Source: JABDMH01 sp965223025 (GTDB lineage: Bacteria; Bacteroidota; Bacteroidia; Chitinophagales; Saprospiraceae). From it: DNA of 64,000 nucleotides. Position numbers and translations under genes: made by a program. A model generated the notes under the pieces. It ran no database searches. It was not told where the DNA came from and saw nothing but the letters and a program-made list of their open reading frames with translations. Shown one piece after another: positions 1-9,455 of the stretch; the stretch's first letter is position 1; every line of letters begins with the position of its first letter. The stretch covers positions 3,348,001-3,412,000 of the forward strand of contig CBDCVP010000023.1 in NCBI GenBank assembly GCA_965223025.1, read 5' to 3'.

Positions 1-717
1 TTCAACACAATGATAGGGGGTACACTCACAGACACTCGCTGGCTGGTAGACTTAGAATTATATCGAAGGAATCTTGATGGAGTTATGGAGTATTCGCTGG
101 TTGCCCCTGGATTTGCTACCGTGCCCGAGGAAAGAGTGCCTTCAAGAAATACCAACTATCGGATTTTTAGGGGCAAAGGTCTGGTTAAGGGATTGGATCT
201 ATTGATCAAATATCACAACCGAAAATTTCAGAGCATGCTTTCGTATACACTGAGCGAAAGCACTAGGCAGTATCCGGGCGTGAGACTCCAGCAACCATTC
301 CCTGCACAGGATGATCGCAGACATCAACTCCAATGGATGAATGCATATCAGTTGGGCTCATTCACTTTTTCTGGTACCATCATTTATACCAGCGGACGGC
401 CATATCTGGATCTTACCCGTATCGAAGAGGCCCGCGACCGTCAGACCTTTTCGCGAGAACAATTTCTGAGCAGGCTGCCGGCTTACCAAAGAATCGATCT
501 CAGCATTCAATACCATTTTTCACTATGGCAGAAAAAAAGTAGTCTCGGTCTTTCCTGTTTCAATGTGTTGGATGATGCCAATGTTAAGTACCTCCAGTAC
601 ATCTACGCCATCCCTACGGATAGAATGTCAAATCTAGGGACCCTCAACACAGTAGTGGGTACTGAGACAGGTCTGCTCAAGCGCACCTATAATGCCAGCC
701 TTTACATCGCATTCTGA
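1..717 (+). CDS. TonB-dependent outer-membrane receptor, C-terminal part (partial)
   Basis: The reading frame is open from the first base of the window, so only the last ~238 residues of a longer protein are seen. The segment has alternating hydrophobic/polar beta-strand character (for example YHNRKFQSMLSYTLSES and FTFSGTIIYTSGRPY), a 'RIDLSIQYHF' strand and a 'GLSCFNVLDDANV' strand typical of the last strands of TonB-dependent receptor barrels. It ends in phenylalanine (YIAF), the usual outer-membrane beta-barrel terminal residue. Such receptors import glycans or metal chelates with TonB energy. The substrate cannot be told because plug and N-terminus lie outside. The next gene points the other way, so this is the end of its transcription unit. 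Confidence 0.75.
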   Translation, partial: FNTMIGGTLTDTRWLVDLELYRRNLDGVMEYSLVAPGFATVPEERVPSRNTNYRIFRGKGLVKGLDLLIKYHNRKFQSMLSYTLSESTRQYPGVRLQQPFPAQDDRRHQLQWMNAYQLGSFTFSGTIIYTSGRPYLDLTRIEEARDRQTFSREQFLSRLPAYQRIDLSIQYHFSLWQKKSSLGLSCFNVLDDANVKYLQYIYAIPTDRMSNLGTLNTVVGTETGLLKRTYNASLYIAF

Positions 718-802
718 GTCAAGTTGTCTCTCTAGAACGAGCAACCATTACCATAGGTCTGCCACATGGCAGTGCAAGAGATACTGCGGCACTATCCCGT
801 GC

Positions 803-2227
803 TTAGTCTACACCAAGTACTTGACTTAATTCAAGGTACTCACATAGCAGTGCCACATTGTCATTAAACAAGGCACTTGATATTCTGTCTTCCCTCCGAT
901 ACTCGCCATCCCATTTCTGTGCCGGCATGTGCCTGCGAAATTGATCTGCACGGACAATCCACCTACCTTGATTATCCTGGGCCTTCATCACCTTTATCAA
1001 GATGGGCTCCAGCTCTCGCGAGCGCATCTGTTGTTGTGCCTTGTCTTCGGGGTTATGCTGATATGGAAAGTGATTAATTGGAAGATCTCTTACCATCTCA
1101 AATCGAGCTCTGGCATTTTCCAAAGCTGCCGTGAGATCAGTCTCGTAGCCATATCCCGTCCTTCTTTCTAGTGATAGCTCTTCAACAGTATTGACCCTGA
1201 CGCGACCTCGATCATAGTAGAGCGGCTTGTTGGTACCGATCTCAAGAAATCGCCCCCAAAGACCGTTGGATAACTTTGACTCACCGATCCATCGTAGCAC
1301 GTCTGGGATCGCTTCCAGGTATCCCTGTTGACCTGTATGTAGATATAGGTCTATCAGACTTTGTACATTATGGAGACTGGCCGACGGACAAACTGCAGGT
1401 GGTTCAAATGATCTAGCCCAAGCAGACTCACCAGGCTGAAGAAACTCATTGTATTGCTGTGCCCATCCCGGCTGCGGTGGAGGCAACTGTGATATCATTA
1501 AAAAACGCCCAGCTTTTATCAGACTCTCTAGGTATTTCTGCGTTCCATAATTGCGATGGGCTTCGATCATCACCCGAATGCAATCATTGATCCCCTGGTC
1601 ATTAAACGTCGCATAATCATGATAACTGCCGTCGGCGGGATACCGATGTGGCCAACCCCCATGGGGCAGCTGAGCCCTGAGCATCATATCGAGTGCGATT
1701 TCGATCGATGCAGAAAGGACTGGCAAGTCAACCTCCTGGTCCAACGCCATCAAGAAACTGATGGCTCGTTGCGTCTGATCGTCGTCAAAACTCACGCGTT
1801 TGCCCTTAGGCTTATTAAAGTGAATCTTGTGTTCCCATCCACCAAATTCATTCTGACCCCTGATCAAAGCTTGGGCAGCATCGATCGCAGCCTGCAAAGC
1901 CATAGAATCCTCCGTGATCTGGTAAACACGTAAGAAACTCATCCCCACTGCAGGAGTGCCGGGTGGCTGAACTTCTATTGTGTGATCGTCTGTCTTTCCC
2001 TCTCCCCATTTTTCTTGGAGATCAAGGCTGTAGTGGTAGACATATCCTCCCTCAATGTTGATGGAATAAAAGTACTCGATGGCTTTTTTCAGAGATTGCC
2101 GAGCTTGTTGTGCTAGATCTTGGTTTACTTGACCGGCGACAACACTCACCTGGCAGCATGTCATAAGGATAAGTAGGCAACAATTTTGCACCAAAATTCG
2201 ACAAGGATCTTTCAGTAAAGACATCAT
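803..2227 (-). CDS. Secreted pectate-lyase-like protein (PL10 / Pec_lyase family)
   Basis: 474 residues with an N-terminal hydrophobic export signal (residues ~10-32, ending near VVAGQ). The body has the repeated alpha-barrel motifs I associate with the Pec_lyase (PL10) family: QPPGTPAVG near residue 87, FGGWEHKI near 130, GGWPHRYP near 190, FNDQGINDCIR near 208, QPGWAQQYN near 252 and ARSFEPPAV near 270. Family members cleave polygalacturonate by beta-elimination in the periplasm or outside the cell; activity on pectin itself is inference. The start codon overlaps the stop of the preceding minus-strand frame by one base (TAATG), which suggests translational coupling with the small gene upstream. 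No SD sequence is visible because a CAA repeat precedes the ATG. Confidence 0.68.
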   Translation of the reverse strand: MMSLLKDPCRILVQNCCLLILMTCCQVSVVAGQVNQDLAQQARQSLKKAIEYFYSINIEGGYVYHYSLDLQEKWGEGKTDDHTIEVQPPGTPAVGMSFLRVYQITEDSMALQAAIDAAQALIRGQNEFGGWEHKIHFNKPKGKRVSFDDDQTQRAISFLMALDQEVDLPVLSASIEIALDMMLRAQLPHGGWPHRYPADGSYHDYATFNDQGINDCIRVMIEAHRNYGTQKYLESLIKAGRFLMISQLPPPQPGWAQQYNEFLQPGESAWARSFEPPAVCPSASLHNVQSLIDLYLHTGQQGYLEAIPDVLRWIGESKLSNGLWGRFLEIGTNKPLYYDRGRVRVNTVEELSLERRTGYGYETDLTAALENARARFEMVRDLPINHFPYQHNPEDKAQQQMRSRELEPILIKVMKAQDNQGRWIVRADQFRRHMPAQKWDGEYRREDRISSALFNDNVALLCEYLELSQVLGVD

Positions 2228-2641
2228 TATTGTTGTTGTTGTTGGTATCGAGAGAAATCATTTTCTGTTCTTTGATCGAAAAAATTCTGATCCCATCTTT
2301 TCCAGAATTGCTTATCGAGGGTTTGCCATAGTATAGTGTTGGTATCCATTTTTTTCGAAAGACCGGCTACCGTATAGCTCACTTTACTGGTCAGGTTTGG
2401 ATGTGGTACAATCAAAACCTCGGTCTTCGGTGGCTCATCTACAGCATCGATAAGCAAGGAAATGATCACATCACCTTGCACTTTTTTGTAGCAGGCCATT
2501 GTCATAAGACGCATGCTCGAGAACATACACACTTACACTTCGTTCCAAACATACAGCTTTCCCAAACTCCAAGTCCGTGATCTGAGAAACGGCCAGGACG
2601 CCACACATCAGTATGAAATGGAGGTATGGTAGATGTCGCAT
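2227..2641 (-). pseudogene. Small secreted protein, frameshifted in an A6 run
   Basis: Two overlapping minus-strand frames make sense only when joined. The first (from 2641) starts MRHLPYLHFILMCGVLAVSQ, a signal peptide, and runs ...ASYDNGLLQK before stopping at 2471. The second carries VQGDVIISLLIDAVDEPP and ends in a poly-Gln tail at 2227, overlapping the pectate-lyase start. Both frames meet at a run of six A residues (T6 on the plus strand, about 2492-2497); with five A the frames join as LLQKVQGDVII. The span (415 bases) is one base more than a multiple of three, as expected for a single insertion. The family is not recognised. It may be a real mutation or a homopolymer sequencing error. 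Confidence 0.5.
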
Positions 2642-2763
2642 TATGGAGATCATGCAAGATCAAATCGTTTTAATCAAATATAGTGGAAGTTGAGCACAAG
2701 AAACTACGATAAATCCTTAGTATAATCAGTGAGATTTTGCCAGCGATTGGCAAATGCTCCAGT

Positions 2764-3849
2764 TCAGAATTGGTAGATCAAGGCATTGATATTCATGCCA
2801 GCACCTACGGAAGCAAATACTACCAGGTCTCCAGGATCGATGGCATGGGGTTGCAAACCTCCAGTCAAAATCAGATCCAGCAAAGTGGGCACCGTCGCTA
2901 CGGAGGAATTTCCTAACCATGAAATCGTCATTGGCATGACGTCTTTAGGTACTTCCTTGATTCCATAGAGCCCAAAGAGTCGTTTGAGGATCGCCTCATC
3001 CATTTTCCCGTTGGCTTGATGGATCAGTAACTTTCTGACTTCAGTGATAGACCGTCCGCTGGCATCCAGGCAGTTTTTGATGGCCTGTGGGACCTTTTCC
3101 AGGGCATATTGATACAGTTTCCTTCCATGCATCTTTAGGAAGAGATCTTCGGCATATCCGTTGTCGGTGTGGTATGATGCTCCCATAAACAACATCTCGG
3201 CATATCCGAAAGTATCTGACCTAGTCCGATGTTTGATGACACCCACCGGATCAGCGCTCTGTTGTGCTTCCATAATCACGGCTCCTGCGCCATCCCCGTA
3301 CAGCAAACTGTCCCGATCATGCGGATCTACCACCCTCGATAGCACTTCTGCACCTACCACCAATGCTTTCTTTGCATCCCCAGATTTAATATAGTAATCA
3401 GCTTGGATCACACCCTGCAGCCAGCCAGGACAACCAAAGGGAAGATCATAAGCTACTGCCTCGGGGCTTTTGATCTGTAGTTTGCTTTTAACCCGAGCTG
3501 CCAAACTAGGAACGATGTCTATCGTTTTGCGGTCTATGCGCACATCTCCAAAATTATGTGCAACAATCACATAGTCTAGGTCCTCCTTGTCTATTCCGGC
3601 CGAAGCAATGGCTGCCTCCGCAGCAAAGAAAGCAATATCTGAAGTCACCAGATCTGGTGTAACGTAGCGTCGTTCCTCTATGGTAGTGATGGCATGGAAT
3701 TTTTCAAGAATCTCCCGATTGTCTTTATCTATTTGTTGACCATCCTTAGAATAAAATGTATGAGAAAGAAAAGACTCATTGTCCACCCGCTGCGAAGGGA
3801 TATATCTTCCAGTGCCGGTAATGACACTATAAGTGTTTTGCTGCATCAT
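2764..3849 (-). CDS. 3-oxoacyl-ACP synthase III-family protein (FabH-like)
   Basis: 361 residues with thiolase-fold KAS III hallmarks: catalytic Cys140 in PFGCPGWLQG, His277 in LIHQANGKMD and Asn314 in WLGNSSVATVP, giving the Cys-His-Asn triad in the usual order. YGDGAGAVIM (about 184-193) and the C-terminal FASVGAGMNINALIY also fit. FabH condenses acetyl-CoA or branched acyl-CoA with malonyl-ACP to start fatty-acid synthesis. At 361 residues it is longer than the typical ~320-residue housekeeping FabH, and it stands alone without fab genes, so it may be one of the FabH-like paralogs that Bacteroidota use for specialised acyl or polyketide-like products. It is cytoplasmic, with no signal peptide. 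Confidence 0.85.
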   Translation of the reverse strand: MMQQNTYSVITGTGRYIPSQRVDNESFLSHTFYSKDGQQIDKDNREILEKFHAITTIEERRYVTPDLVTSDIAFFAAEAAIASAGIDKEDLDYVIVAHNFGDVRIDRKTIDIVPSLAARVKSKLQIKSPEAVAYDLPFGCPGWLQGVIQADYYIKSGDAKKALVVGAEVLSRVVDPHDRDSLLYGDGAGAVIMEAQQSADPVGVIKHRTRSDTFGYAEMLFMGASYHTDNGYAEDLFLKMHGRKLYQYALEKVPQAIKNCLDASGRSITEVRKLLIHQANGKMDEAILKRLFGLYGIKEVPKDVMPMTISWLGNSSVATVPTLLDLILTGGLQPHAIDPGDLVVFASVGAGMNINALIYQF

Positions 3850-4068
3850 GTGCTGGTATTACGTTTATCTCCACCTCCAGGTTAAGACTTGTACCAAAGA
3901 TCCGGCACCGAAAGTGTAAAAATCAAGATCTGCATTAGATGCCAGATCGCGCTTGAAGATACCAGAATTAACTGAATCCAACGATCCTTTCCTTCAATGT
4001 TCATGAAGCTACCAGTGGTTACACCCCTGTGAAAAAGGATCGAACGCTGATGTCAATGGGAGGTACTC

Positions 4069-4108
4069 AAAAAAAAGTGATGCTGAGGGGGTCGGCCACC
4101 TCAGCATC
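4069..4108 (-). terminator. Rho-independent terminator
   Basis: A perfect 10-bp stem (GATGCTGAGG at 4079-4088 with CCTCAGCATC at 4099-4108) is followed on the minus strand by a run of eight U (A8 at 4069-4076). It lies 28 bases past the stop of the minus-strand gene 4136-4579 and terminates it. Confidence 0.85.
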
Positions 4109-4135
4109 TCTCAAAAAGGAGCTTCGCAGAACCCC

Positions 4136-4579
4136 TTATCGCTTAAATATGTATCTAGTAATAAAAATGCCCTGTGCATCGGTTTCACCAGCATCGCTCT
4201 CCACCGCACTAGTGACGTGCAGGAGAGTCCAGCCATCGGCCAACATCGCGGTCAGCTTGGAAGAAATGAGCGCATCATTGCTGGCAATGTTTTGAAAATT
4301 GATGCCAACCGCAGAATAGAAGTTCAGCAGTTTCGTCTCATCAAGCTCTGCAATCTTAGCATCGCGCCTCTTGATGTTTTTCTGCCGAGAATCGGTGCCA
4401 TCTTTTCTGGATGTTGTAAAATCGTGGGCATTAGCGGTGGACTGGTGATCAATAATTCTTGATCTTCCTATGCCCATGGGCACGATAGATTCGACGGAAG
4501 TGATCACCTTGATCTCTTGTGCCGTACCGAATGTGATGGCACCCACCAAGGCTGCAATGACAAGCATAGATTTTTTCAT
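4136..4579 (-). CDS. Small secreted protein of unknown function
   Basis: 147 residues from the ATG at 4579, chosen because it begins a clean signal peptide (MKKSMLVIAALVGAITFGTAQ); the frame is open further upstream but without such a signal. The mature part begins EIKVITSVESIVPMGIGRS and ends GIFITRYIFKR, with a GWTLLHVTSAVESDAG stretch between. I recall similar short exported proteins with the MGIGRSRII and GW-L-VT-ESDAG motifs in other Bacteroidota, but no function. A strong terminator follows and no neighbour runs in the same direction nearby, so it is a single-gene transcription unit. Function unknown; periplasmic location is inferred. Confidence 0.7.
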   Translation of the reverse strand: MKKSMLVIAALVGAITFGTAQEIKVITSVESIVPMGIGRSRIIDHQSTANAHDFTTSRKDGTDSRQKNIKRRDAKIAELDETKLLNFYSAVGINFQNIASNDALISSKLTAMLADGWTLLHVTSAVESDAGETDAQGIFITRYIFKR

Positions 4580-4848
4580 GTTTCTGCTTTTATTTGTGAT
4601 TAAGACTGTTTCTATAAATACTCTATACCATAATGACACCAAACTATTCCCTCATCCCCTACCCTCTTTCTGTTATGGTTTTCTTAAATCATCACGTTCT
4701 CTATTGAGAAAGCTTGATAAGTGAGCGCCAAACTATCATCTTACCGCCTTGCTTTTGCATCTTATTGCTATATTTCATGAATGCATTCACCTGATGATCA
4801 ATCGGCCATGACCTCATCTGGAGATCTACAACCAATCCCGGAAAAATC

Positions 4849-6162
4849 ATGCAACTGAAAGAGATATCTCTGCTGTGCTTGGTGATCCTAATGGGCATCT
4901 CATGTACTAAGCAGCGCAGACCCAACATCGTGCTGATTATGGCCGATGATCTGGGCTATGGTGGCATAGGTTGCTATGGCAATAAACGGATTCAGACACC
5001 GCACCTGGACGAATTAGCCAAGGGAGGTCTTCTTTTCACCGACTTTCACTCCAATGGTTCGGTATGTACTCCGACCAGGGCTGCACTTCTTACTGGCAGA
5101 TATCAGCAACGCGCAGGTCTTGAAGGGGTCATCTACGTGAAGGGTGAGACAAGAGAAGTAGGACTGAATCCTAGTGAGATCACCATCGCCAAAATGCTCC
5201 AACAAGCTGGATATGCCACCGGAATCATCGGAAAATGGCATTTGGGTTACCAACCACAGTTCAATCCGGTACATTTCGGCTTTGACGAATTCCGCGGTTA
5301 CGTCAGTGGCAATATCGATTTTCATTCTCATTATGACAACGCAGGCATATTCGACTGGTGGCACAACCTGGATACGATCCATGAGGAAGGATATGTGACC
5401 GATCTCATCACTAAACACAGTCTTGACTTCATTGAGAAAAATCAAGATGAGCCTTTTTTCCTCTACGTACCGCATGAGGCCCCCCATGTGCCTTTTCAGG
5501 GTAGAACCGATACAGCGTACCGATTTCCTGGAAGGGCATTCACCTACTATGGTCCCGTGCGAGACCGAGATCGAGCCTACAAGGACATGGTCGAGGCCAT
5601 GGATGAAGGCGTGGGAGCCATCGTCCACAAAATCAGGGACCTCGACTTAGAGGAAAACACCATGATCGTTTTTATTTCTGATAACGGAGGTGAGACCTTT
5701 GGCCATAATGGTGTGCTCAGCGGATCAAAGATAAGCTTGATGGAAGGAGGTCATCGGGTGCCAGCCATTGTGTATTGGAAAAACAAAATTAGGCCGGGTA
5801 AGAGTGATGCCACCGTCATGAGTTTTGATTGGATGCCTACCTTCCTGAATCTGGCGAGCGCCCAAAATCTTGCCCACAAGAATCCCATCCTGGACGGGTT
5901 TGACCTAAGCCAACATCTGCTAAAAGGTACTCCCGTTAGATCTAGACATTTATTTTGGCGGTATCGCCACCAAAGGGCGGTACGAAAAGATCAATATAAG
6001 CTGTTTGTTTCTGATCACGACACCCTCTTATTTGACCTAGAAAACGATCTTGAGGAGCTGCATGACCTCTCTCCCAGTGATCCGGAGAGAGCACATGCAC
6101 TTGCCAATACGTTACTGGAATGGGAGCACGAAATGAATCAAGTACTACAGAAAACTCGATAA
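4849..6162 (+). CDS. Arylsulfatase-type lipoprotein (S1 sulfatase)
   Basis: 437 residues. The N-terminus is a lipoprotein signal with Cys19 in LMGISC. The sulfatase fold is clear: metal-binding Asp pair in MADDLGYGG (33-34), the C-x-P-x-R signature in SVCTPTRAALLTGR with Cys73 to be converted to formylglycine and Arg77, GKWHLGY near 125, and ISDNGGETFGHNG with the distal Asp/Asn ligands. It hydrolyses sulfate esters, probably on a sulfated polysaccharide, at the cell envelope. Maturation needs a formylglycine-generating enzyme, which is not seen in this window. It begins a plus-strand cluster: the esterase gene follows after 20 bases, so both are probably co-transcribed. Substrate cannot be named. 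Confidence 0.92.
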   Translation: MQLKEISLLCLVILMGISCTKQRRPNIVLIMADDLGYGGIGCYGNKRIQTPHLDELAKGGLLFTDFHSNGSVCTPTRAALLTGRYQQRAGLEGVIYVKGETREVGLNPSEITIAKMLQQAGYATGIIGKWHLGYQPQFNPVHFGFDEFRGYVSGNIDFHSHYDNAGIFDWWHNLDTIHEEGYVTDLITKHSLDFIEKNQDEPFFLYVPHEAPHVPFQGRTDTAYRFPGRAFTYYGPVRDRDRAYKDMVEAMDEGVGAIVHKIRDLDLEENTMIVFISDNGGETFGHNGVLSGSKISLMEGGHRVPAIVYWKNKIRPGKSDATVMSFDWMPTFLNLASAQNLAHKNPILDGFDLSQHLLKGTPVRSRHLFWRYRHQRAVRKDQYKLFVSDHDTLLFDLENDLEELHDLSPSDPERAHALANTLLEWEHEMNQVLQKTR

Positions 6163-6182
6163 CTGCTGTAAAATTGACAACC

Positions 6183-7082
6183 ATGATAAAAAGATCACTA
6201 CCCATCTTTCTGCTGCTAGCTACCATCCTGGCACGGGGACAAATGCCACTGTCAGAAGCAGCCTCGGTGGTTGAAGTTTATAAGAAAGTGGATGGGATCG
6301 ACTTGAAGGCCTGGATTTTTAATCCTGCTTCCATCCAGCCAGGAGATCAAAGGCCAGCCATTGTGTTCTTCTTTGGCGGTGGCTGGAGACATGGCAAACC
6401 AGAGCAGTTCTTGAGGCACTGTGAGTACTTAGCATCTCGAGGTATGGTAGCCATGACAGTAGACTACAGAGTGCTCAATCGCCACGGTGTCAAGGCCAAA
6501 AAATGTGTAGCGGATGCCAAATCTGCCATCAGATGGGTTCGCCAGCATGCAGTGAGGCTGGGTGTAGACCCGGCAAAGATAATGGCTGCCGGTGGGTCTG
6601 CCGGCGGTCATCTTGCTGCAACCACGGCACTGATACCGGGCTATGATGAGCCATCGGATGAGCTGACCATCTCCGCCATGCCCAATGCACTTGCGCTATT
6701 TAACCCAGCACTGGTACTGGCAAATATCGAAGGGACCTATCAAATACCTAAGGCTCGTAGTGAGCAACTTCTTGATAGGATGGGCGCCGATCCTCGATCA
6801 CTGTCACCGTATCACCATGTGGTGGAGGGAACCTGCCCCACCATCATATTTCATGGCAACGCCGATACCACCGTAGATTTTAAGACGGCTGCACTTTTCG
6901 ACCAGGCTATGGACCAAGCAGGCAATCAATGTCGTCTGGTGGAGTATGAAGGAATGGGTCACGGTTTTTTCAATTATGGGAGAGGAAATAATGGTGCCTA
7001 TGCATCGACCATCGGCGAATTAGATGCATTCTTGGTTGCATTGGCTTTTCTTGAAGATTTACCTCGCCACACCGAGAGATGA
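6183..7082 (+). CDS. Secreted alpha/beta-hydrolase, esterase/lipase type
   Basis: 299 residues from the ATG at 6183, which opens a signal peptide (MIKRSLPIFLLLATILARGQ). The oxyanion-hole motif FFFGGGWRHG is at ~58-67, the nucleophile elbow AGGSAGGHLA near 140 (serine nucleophile), the acid in HGNADTTVD and the catalytic His in GMGHGFFNYG. This arrangement matches the BD-FAE/acetyl-esterase-like hydrolases often placed beside sulfatases in polysaccharide-degradation clusters, where they remove acetyl or other ester groups. It follows the sulfatase by 20 bases and is probably in the same operon. The ester substrate is inferred from context only. Confidence 0.85.
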   Translation: MIKRSLPIFLLLATILARGQMPLSEAASVVEVYKKVDGIDLKAWIFNPASIQPGDQRPAIVFFFGGGWRHGKPEQFLRHCEYLASRGMVAMTVDYRVLNRHGVKAKKCVADAKSAIRWVRQHAVRLGVDPAKIMAAGGSAGGHLAATTALIPGYDEPSDELTISAMPNALALFNPALVLANIEGTYQIPKARSEQLLDRMGADPRSLSPYHHVVEGTCPTIIFHGNADTTVDFKTAALFDQAMDQAGNQCRLVEYEGMGHGFFNYGRGNNGAYASTIGELDAFLVALAFLEDLPRHTER

Positions 7083-7175
7083 ACGAACAACCTTCCCACT
7101 TGACATCAGGACGACGAGAATCTTCGGTAGAAGTATATCACATGTTGCTCATTCGATGAAGTCAGTAAAAGACTT

Positions 7176-9443
7176 ATGAAGGCACCATACACCATCGCAT
7201 TTCTGCTGCTGACTGCCTCCTGGTATTCGCTTCTGGGCCAATCCAACCAGGGTCAAGCATTCTGGTTTGGCTTCATGGAGCATGTGGATCAGTTTGCAAA
7301 TACCAAGGTGGTCATGATTTCTTCCCTGACACAAACATCGGGTGAAGTCAGCATGCCTCTGATGAGTTGGTCGCAAGCTTTTTCAGTCACTCCGGGGGAG
7401 GTGACCATTGTTCAGTTGCCTATTGAGGCAGAAACGGTGGGATCAGAAACCATCACCCGGACAGGTGTTCACGTGAACGCCCTTGCTCCCATCTCAGTCT
7501 ACATTCACCAATATCATAATGCACGAAGTGAGGCTGCTGCTGTCCTACCGACCCATGCTTTGGGACATTCATATTATACCCTGACTTATCAGGGTGTAAA
7601 TAGGCGAGGGACCGATTATCCGAGCGAAATGCTCATAGTTGCGTCTCAGGATGAAACACATGTGACCGTGACTTTGAGCAGCCCCACCAAGCGAGGTAAG
7701 AAGAGTGGTGATGCATTCACCATTATCTTGGATGCTGGAGAAACCTACCAGATCCAAGGTCAGAGCGATGACGATGACCTCACGGGATCTCACGTCACAG
7801 CAGACAAGGATTTTGCCCTTTTTGCCGGTGCTGTGTGGACGGAGGTACCCACTGGATGTTCTGCCAGAGATAATTTGTTAGAACAAATGTACCCAGTGTC
7901 AACCTGGGGCAGGCAATATGTCTCTGCTCCCAGTTTTGGTGCGACGTACGATCTTTTCAGGATCCTGGCAAGTGAGGATGGCACCAAGGTAACCGTTTCA
8001 TCGGGAGGCGACTACACATTAGACGCTGGAGAATTTGTCGAGTACAATGTATTTGGCACCTCCGCCTTCATACAGGCCAACAAACCCATCTTGATAGGGC
8101 AACTCAACATCGGCCAATCCTGCAATGGTCATGGTATTGGTGATCCATCTCTCGTGCTACTCAATAGTATCGAGCAGACGAGGGATACGGTAACCCTATT
8201 TAGCTCCCGCTTTCAAAACATCGAGGAACACTATTTAAACATCATCACCCGCACTGCTGATGTTGCTGCCATCATCCTTGATGATGTGGCCATTGCAGCA
8301 GATAGATTTGCACCGGTATTGGGCAATAATGATTTCTCCTATGCTGTGCTTCCCGTGGGTCCTGGCAAACACCATCTCACCTCACAAGGCTGTGGTGTAT
8401 TGGCCACGGCCTATGGTTACGGTAATTTCGAATCATACGCTTATGGAGGTGGGGCCAGTTTCAGCAAGCTCAATGCAAATCCGATTCCGGAGGGAGGTTG
8501 CTTATCAGATACGATATTTTTTGACGCTGGTCTACCCACACAGCGCTACGATTTCCAGTGGGATCTAGGAGATGGCAACACCCGGACTGAGCCCAAATTC
8601 ATTCATCAATACGATAACCTGGGCAGCTATGATCTCAGCCTTGTTGTGTATGACCAATGTCTAGATCTGCATGACACCTCATATCAAACCTTGAAGGTTA
8701 CTTTGAGACAAGATATTCAACCTTTTGACGATGTGATGCTTTGTGAAGCAGACACTTTGGAGCTCGGTGCCTTTGATCTAGCTGGAGCCAGGTATGAGTG
8801 GGAAGGTCCACTTGGCTATACCTCCGACAGACAGTTTCCGATCATCCATCCCATTGGGTTGGAAATGGAAGGAACTTTCCTGGTGACAGGTATCGTATCC
8901 GGTTGTGCTACCTACCCACAGCCGATCCGAGTAGAAGTAGTTCCTCTTCCCAAGCCTGACTTGGGCCCTGATACGATCGTGTGTAAACTGATCGGCGAAA
9001 TCGAACTCACTCCCGGCCATTTTTCAAGTTACTCTTGGCAGGATGGCAGCATTGGTCCTACACTCATGTCTGGTCAGGATGGCCTGTACTCTGTAACTGT
9101 TGCCAATGATTTTGGGTGCCGTGAAACCTCTCAAATCGTACTGACCCAACGCTGTCCGACCCGGATTTTTGTCCCCAATGCTTTCACCCCCAACGGAGAT
9201 CAGATCAACGATCAATTTGAGATTTTTGCCGAAGACATCACTTCCTTGCAATGGCGCATTTTTGATCGTTATGGCAACCTACTTTTTGAATCTTCTGACC
9301 CTCAATCGACCTGGAATGGTATGGTAGATGGAAAACTCATGGACGCAGGTAGCTATATTTGGACGCTGCAATACCAGGGCTATGATATCTCCGGTGATGA
9401 GATAGATGGTGTGAAGTCGGGAGTTGTCAACTTATTGAGATAG
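7176..9443 (+). CDS. Cell-surface protein: IgGFc-binding-like domain, PKD, T9SS type B sorting domain
   Basis: 755 residues with a signal peptide (MKAPYTIAFLLLTASWYSLLGQ). Residues ~25-400 resemble the IgGFc-binding N-terminal domain: FWFGFMEH at the start of the mature protein, SVYIHQYHNARSEAAAVLP, LGHSYYTLTYQG and a later QNIEEHYLNIITR. A PKD domain follows around 460 (FQWDLGDGNTRTEPKFIHQY). The last ~90 residues are the gliding-motility C-terminal domain used as a type B type IX secretion signal (VPNAFTPNGDQINDQF, then WRIFDRYGNLLFE, WNG, SYIWTLQY). It should be exported by the type IX system and attached to the surface. Its ligand is unknown. The hydrolase gene downstream starts 12 bases after its stop. 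Confidence 0.87.
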   Translation: MKAPYTIAFLLLTASWYSLLGQSNQGQAFWFGFMEHVDQFANTKVVMISSLTQTSGEVSMPLMSWSQAFSVTPGEVTIVQLPIEAETVGSETITRTGVHVNALAPISVYIHQYHNARSEAAAVLPTHALGHSYYTLTYQGVNRRGTDYPSEMLIVASQDETHVTVTLSSPTKRGKKSGDAFTIILDAGETYQIQGQSDDDDLTGSHVTADKDFALFAGAVWTEVPTGCSARDNLLEQMYPVSTWGRQYVSAPSFGATYDLFRILASEDGTKVTVSSGGDYTLDAGEFVEYNVFGTSAFIQANKPILIGQLNIGQSCNGHGIGDPSLVLLNSIEQTRDTVTLFSSRFQNIEEHYLNIITRTADVAAIILDDVAIAADRFAPVLGNNDFSYAVLPVGPGKHHLTSQGCGVLATAYGYGNFESYAYGGGASFSKLNANPIPEGGCLSDTIFFDAGLPTQRYDFQWDLGDGNTRTEPKFIHQYDNLGSYDLSLVVYDQCLDLHDTSYQTLKVTLRQDIQPFDDVMLCEADTLELGAFDLAGARYEWEGPLGYTSDRQFPIIHPIGLEMEGTFLVTGIVSGCATYPQPIRVEVVPLPKPDLGPDTIVCKLIGEIELTPGHFSSYSWQDGSIGPTLMSGQDGLYSVTVANDFGCRETSQIVLTQRCPTRIFVPNAFTPNGDQINDQFEIFAEDITSLQWRIFDRYGNLLFESSDPQSTWNGMVDGKLMDAGSYIWTLQYQGYDISGDEIDGVKSGVVNLLR

Positions 9444-9455
9444 CCAGCAATTGAT

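Noticed and set aside
2471..2532. Programmed ribosomal frameshift at the A6 run
   Set aside because: The shift needed is +1, and the 0-frame codons (CAA AAA AGT) do not fit the usual -1 slippery heptamer A-AAA-AAG. A simple indel is more likely.
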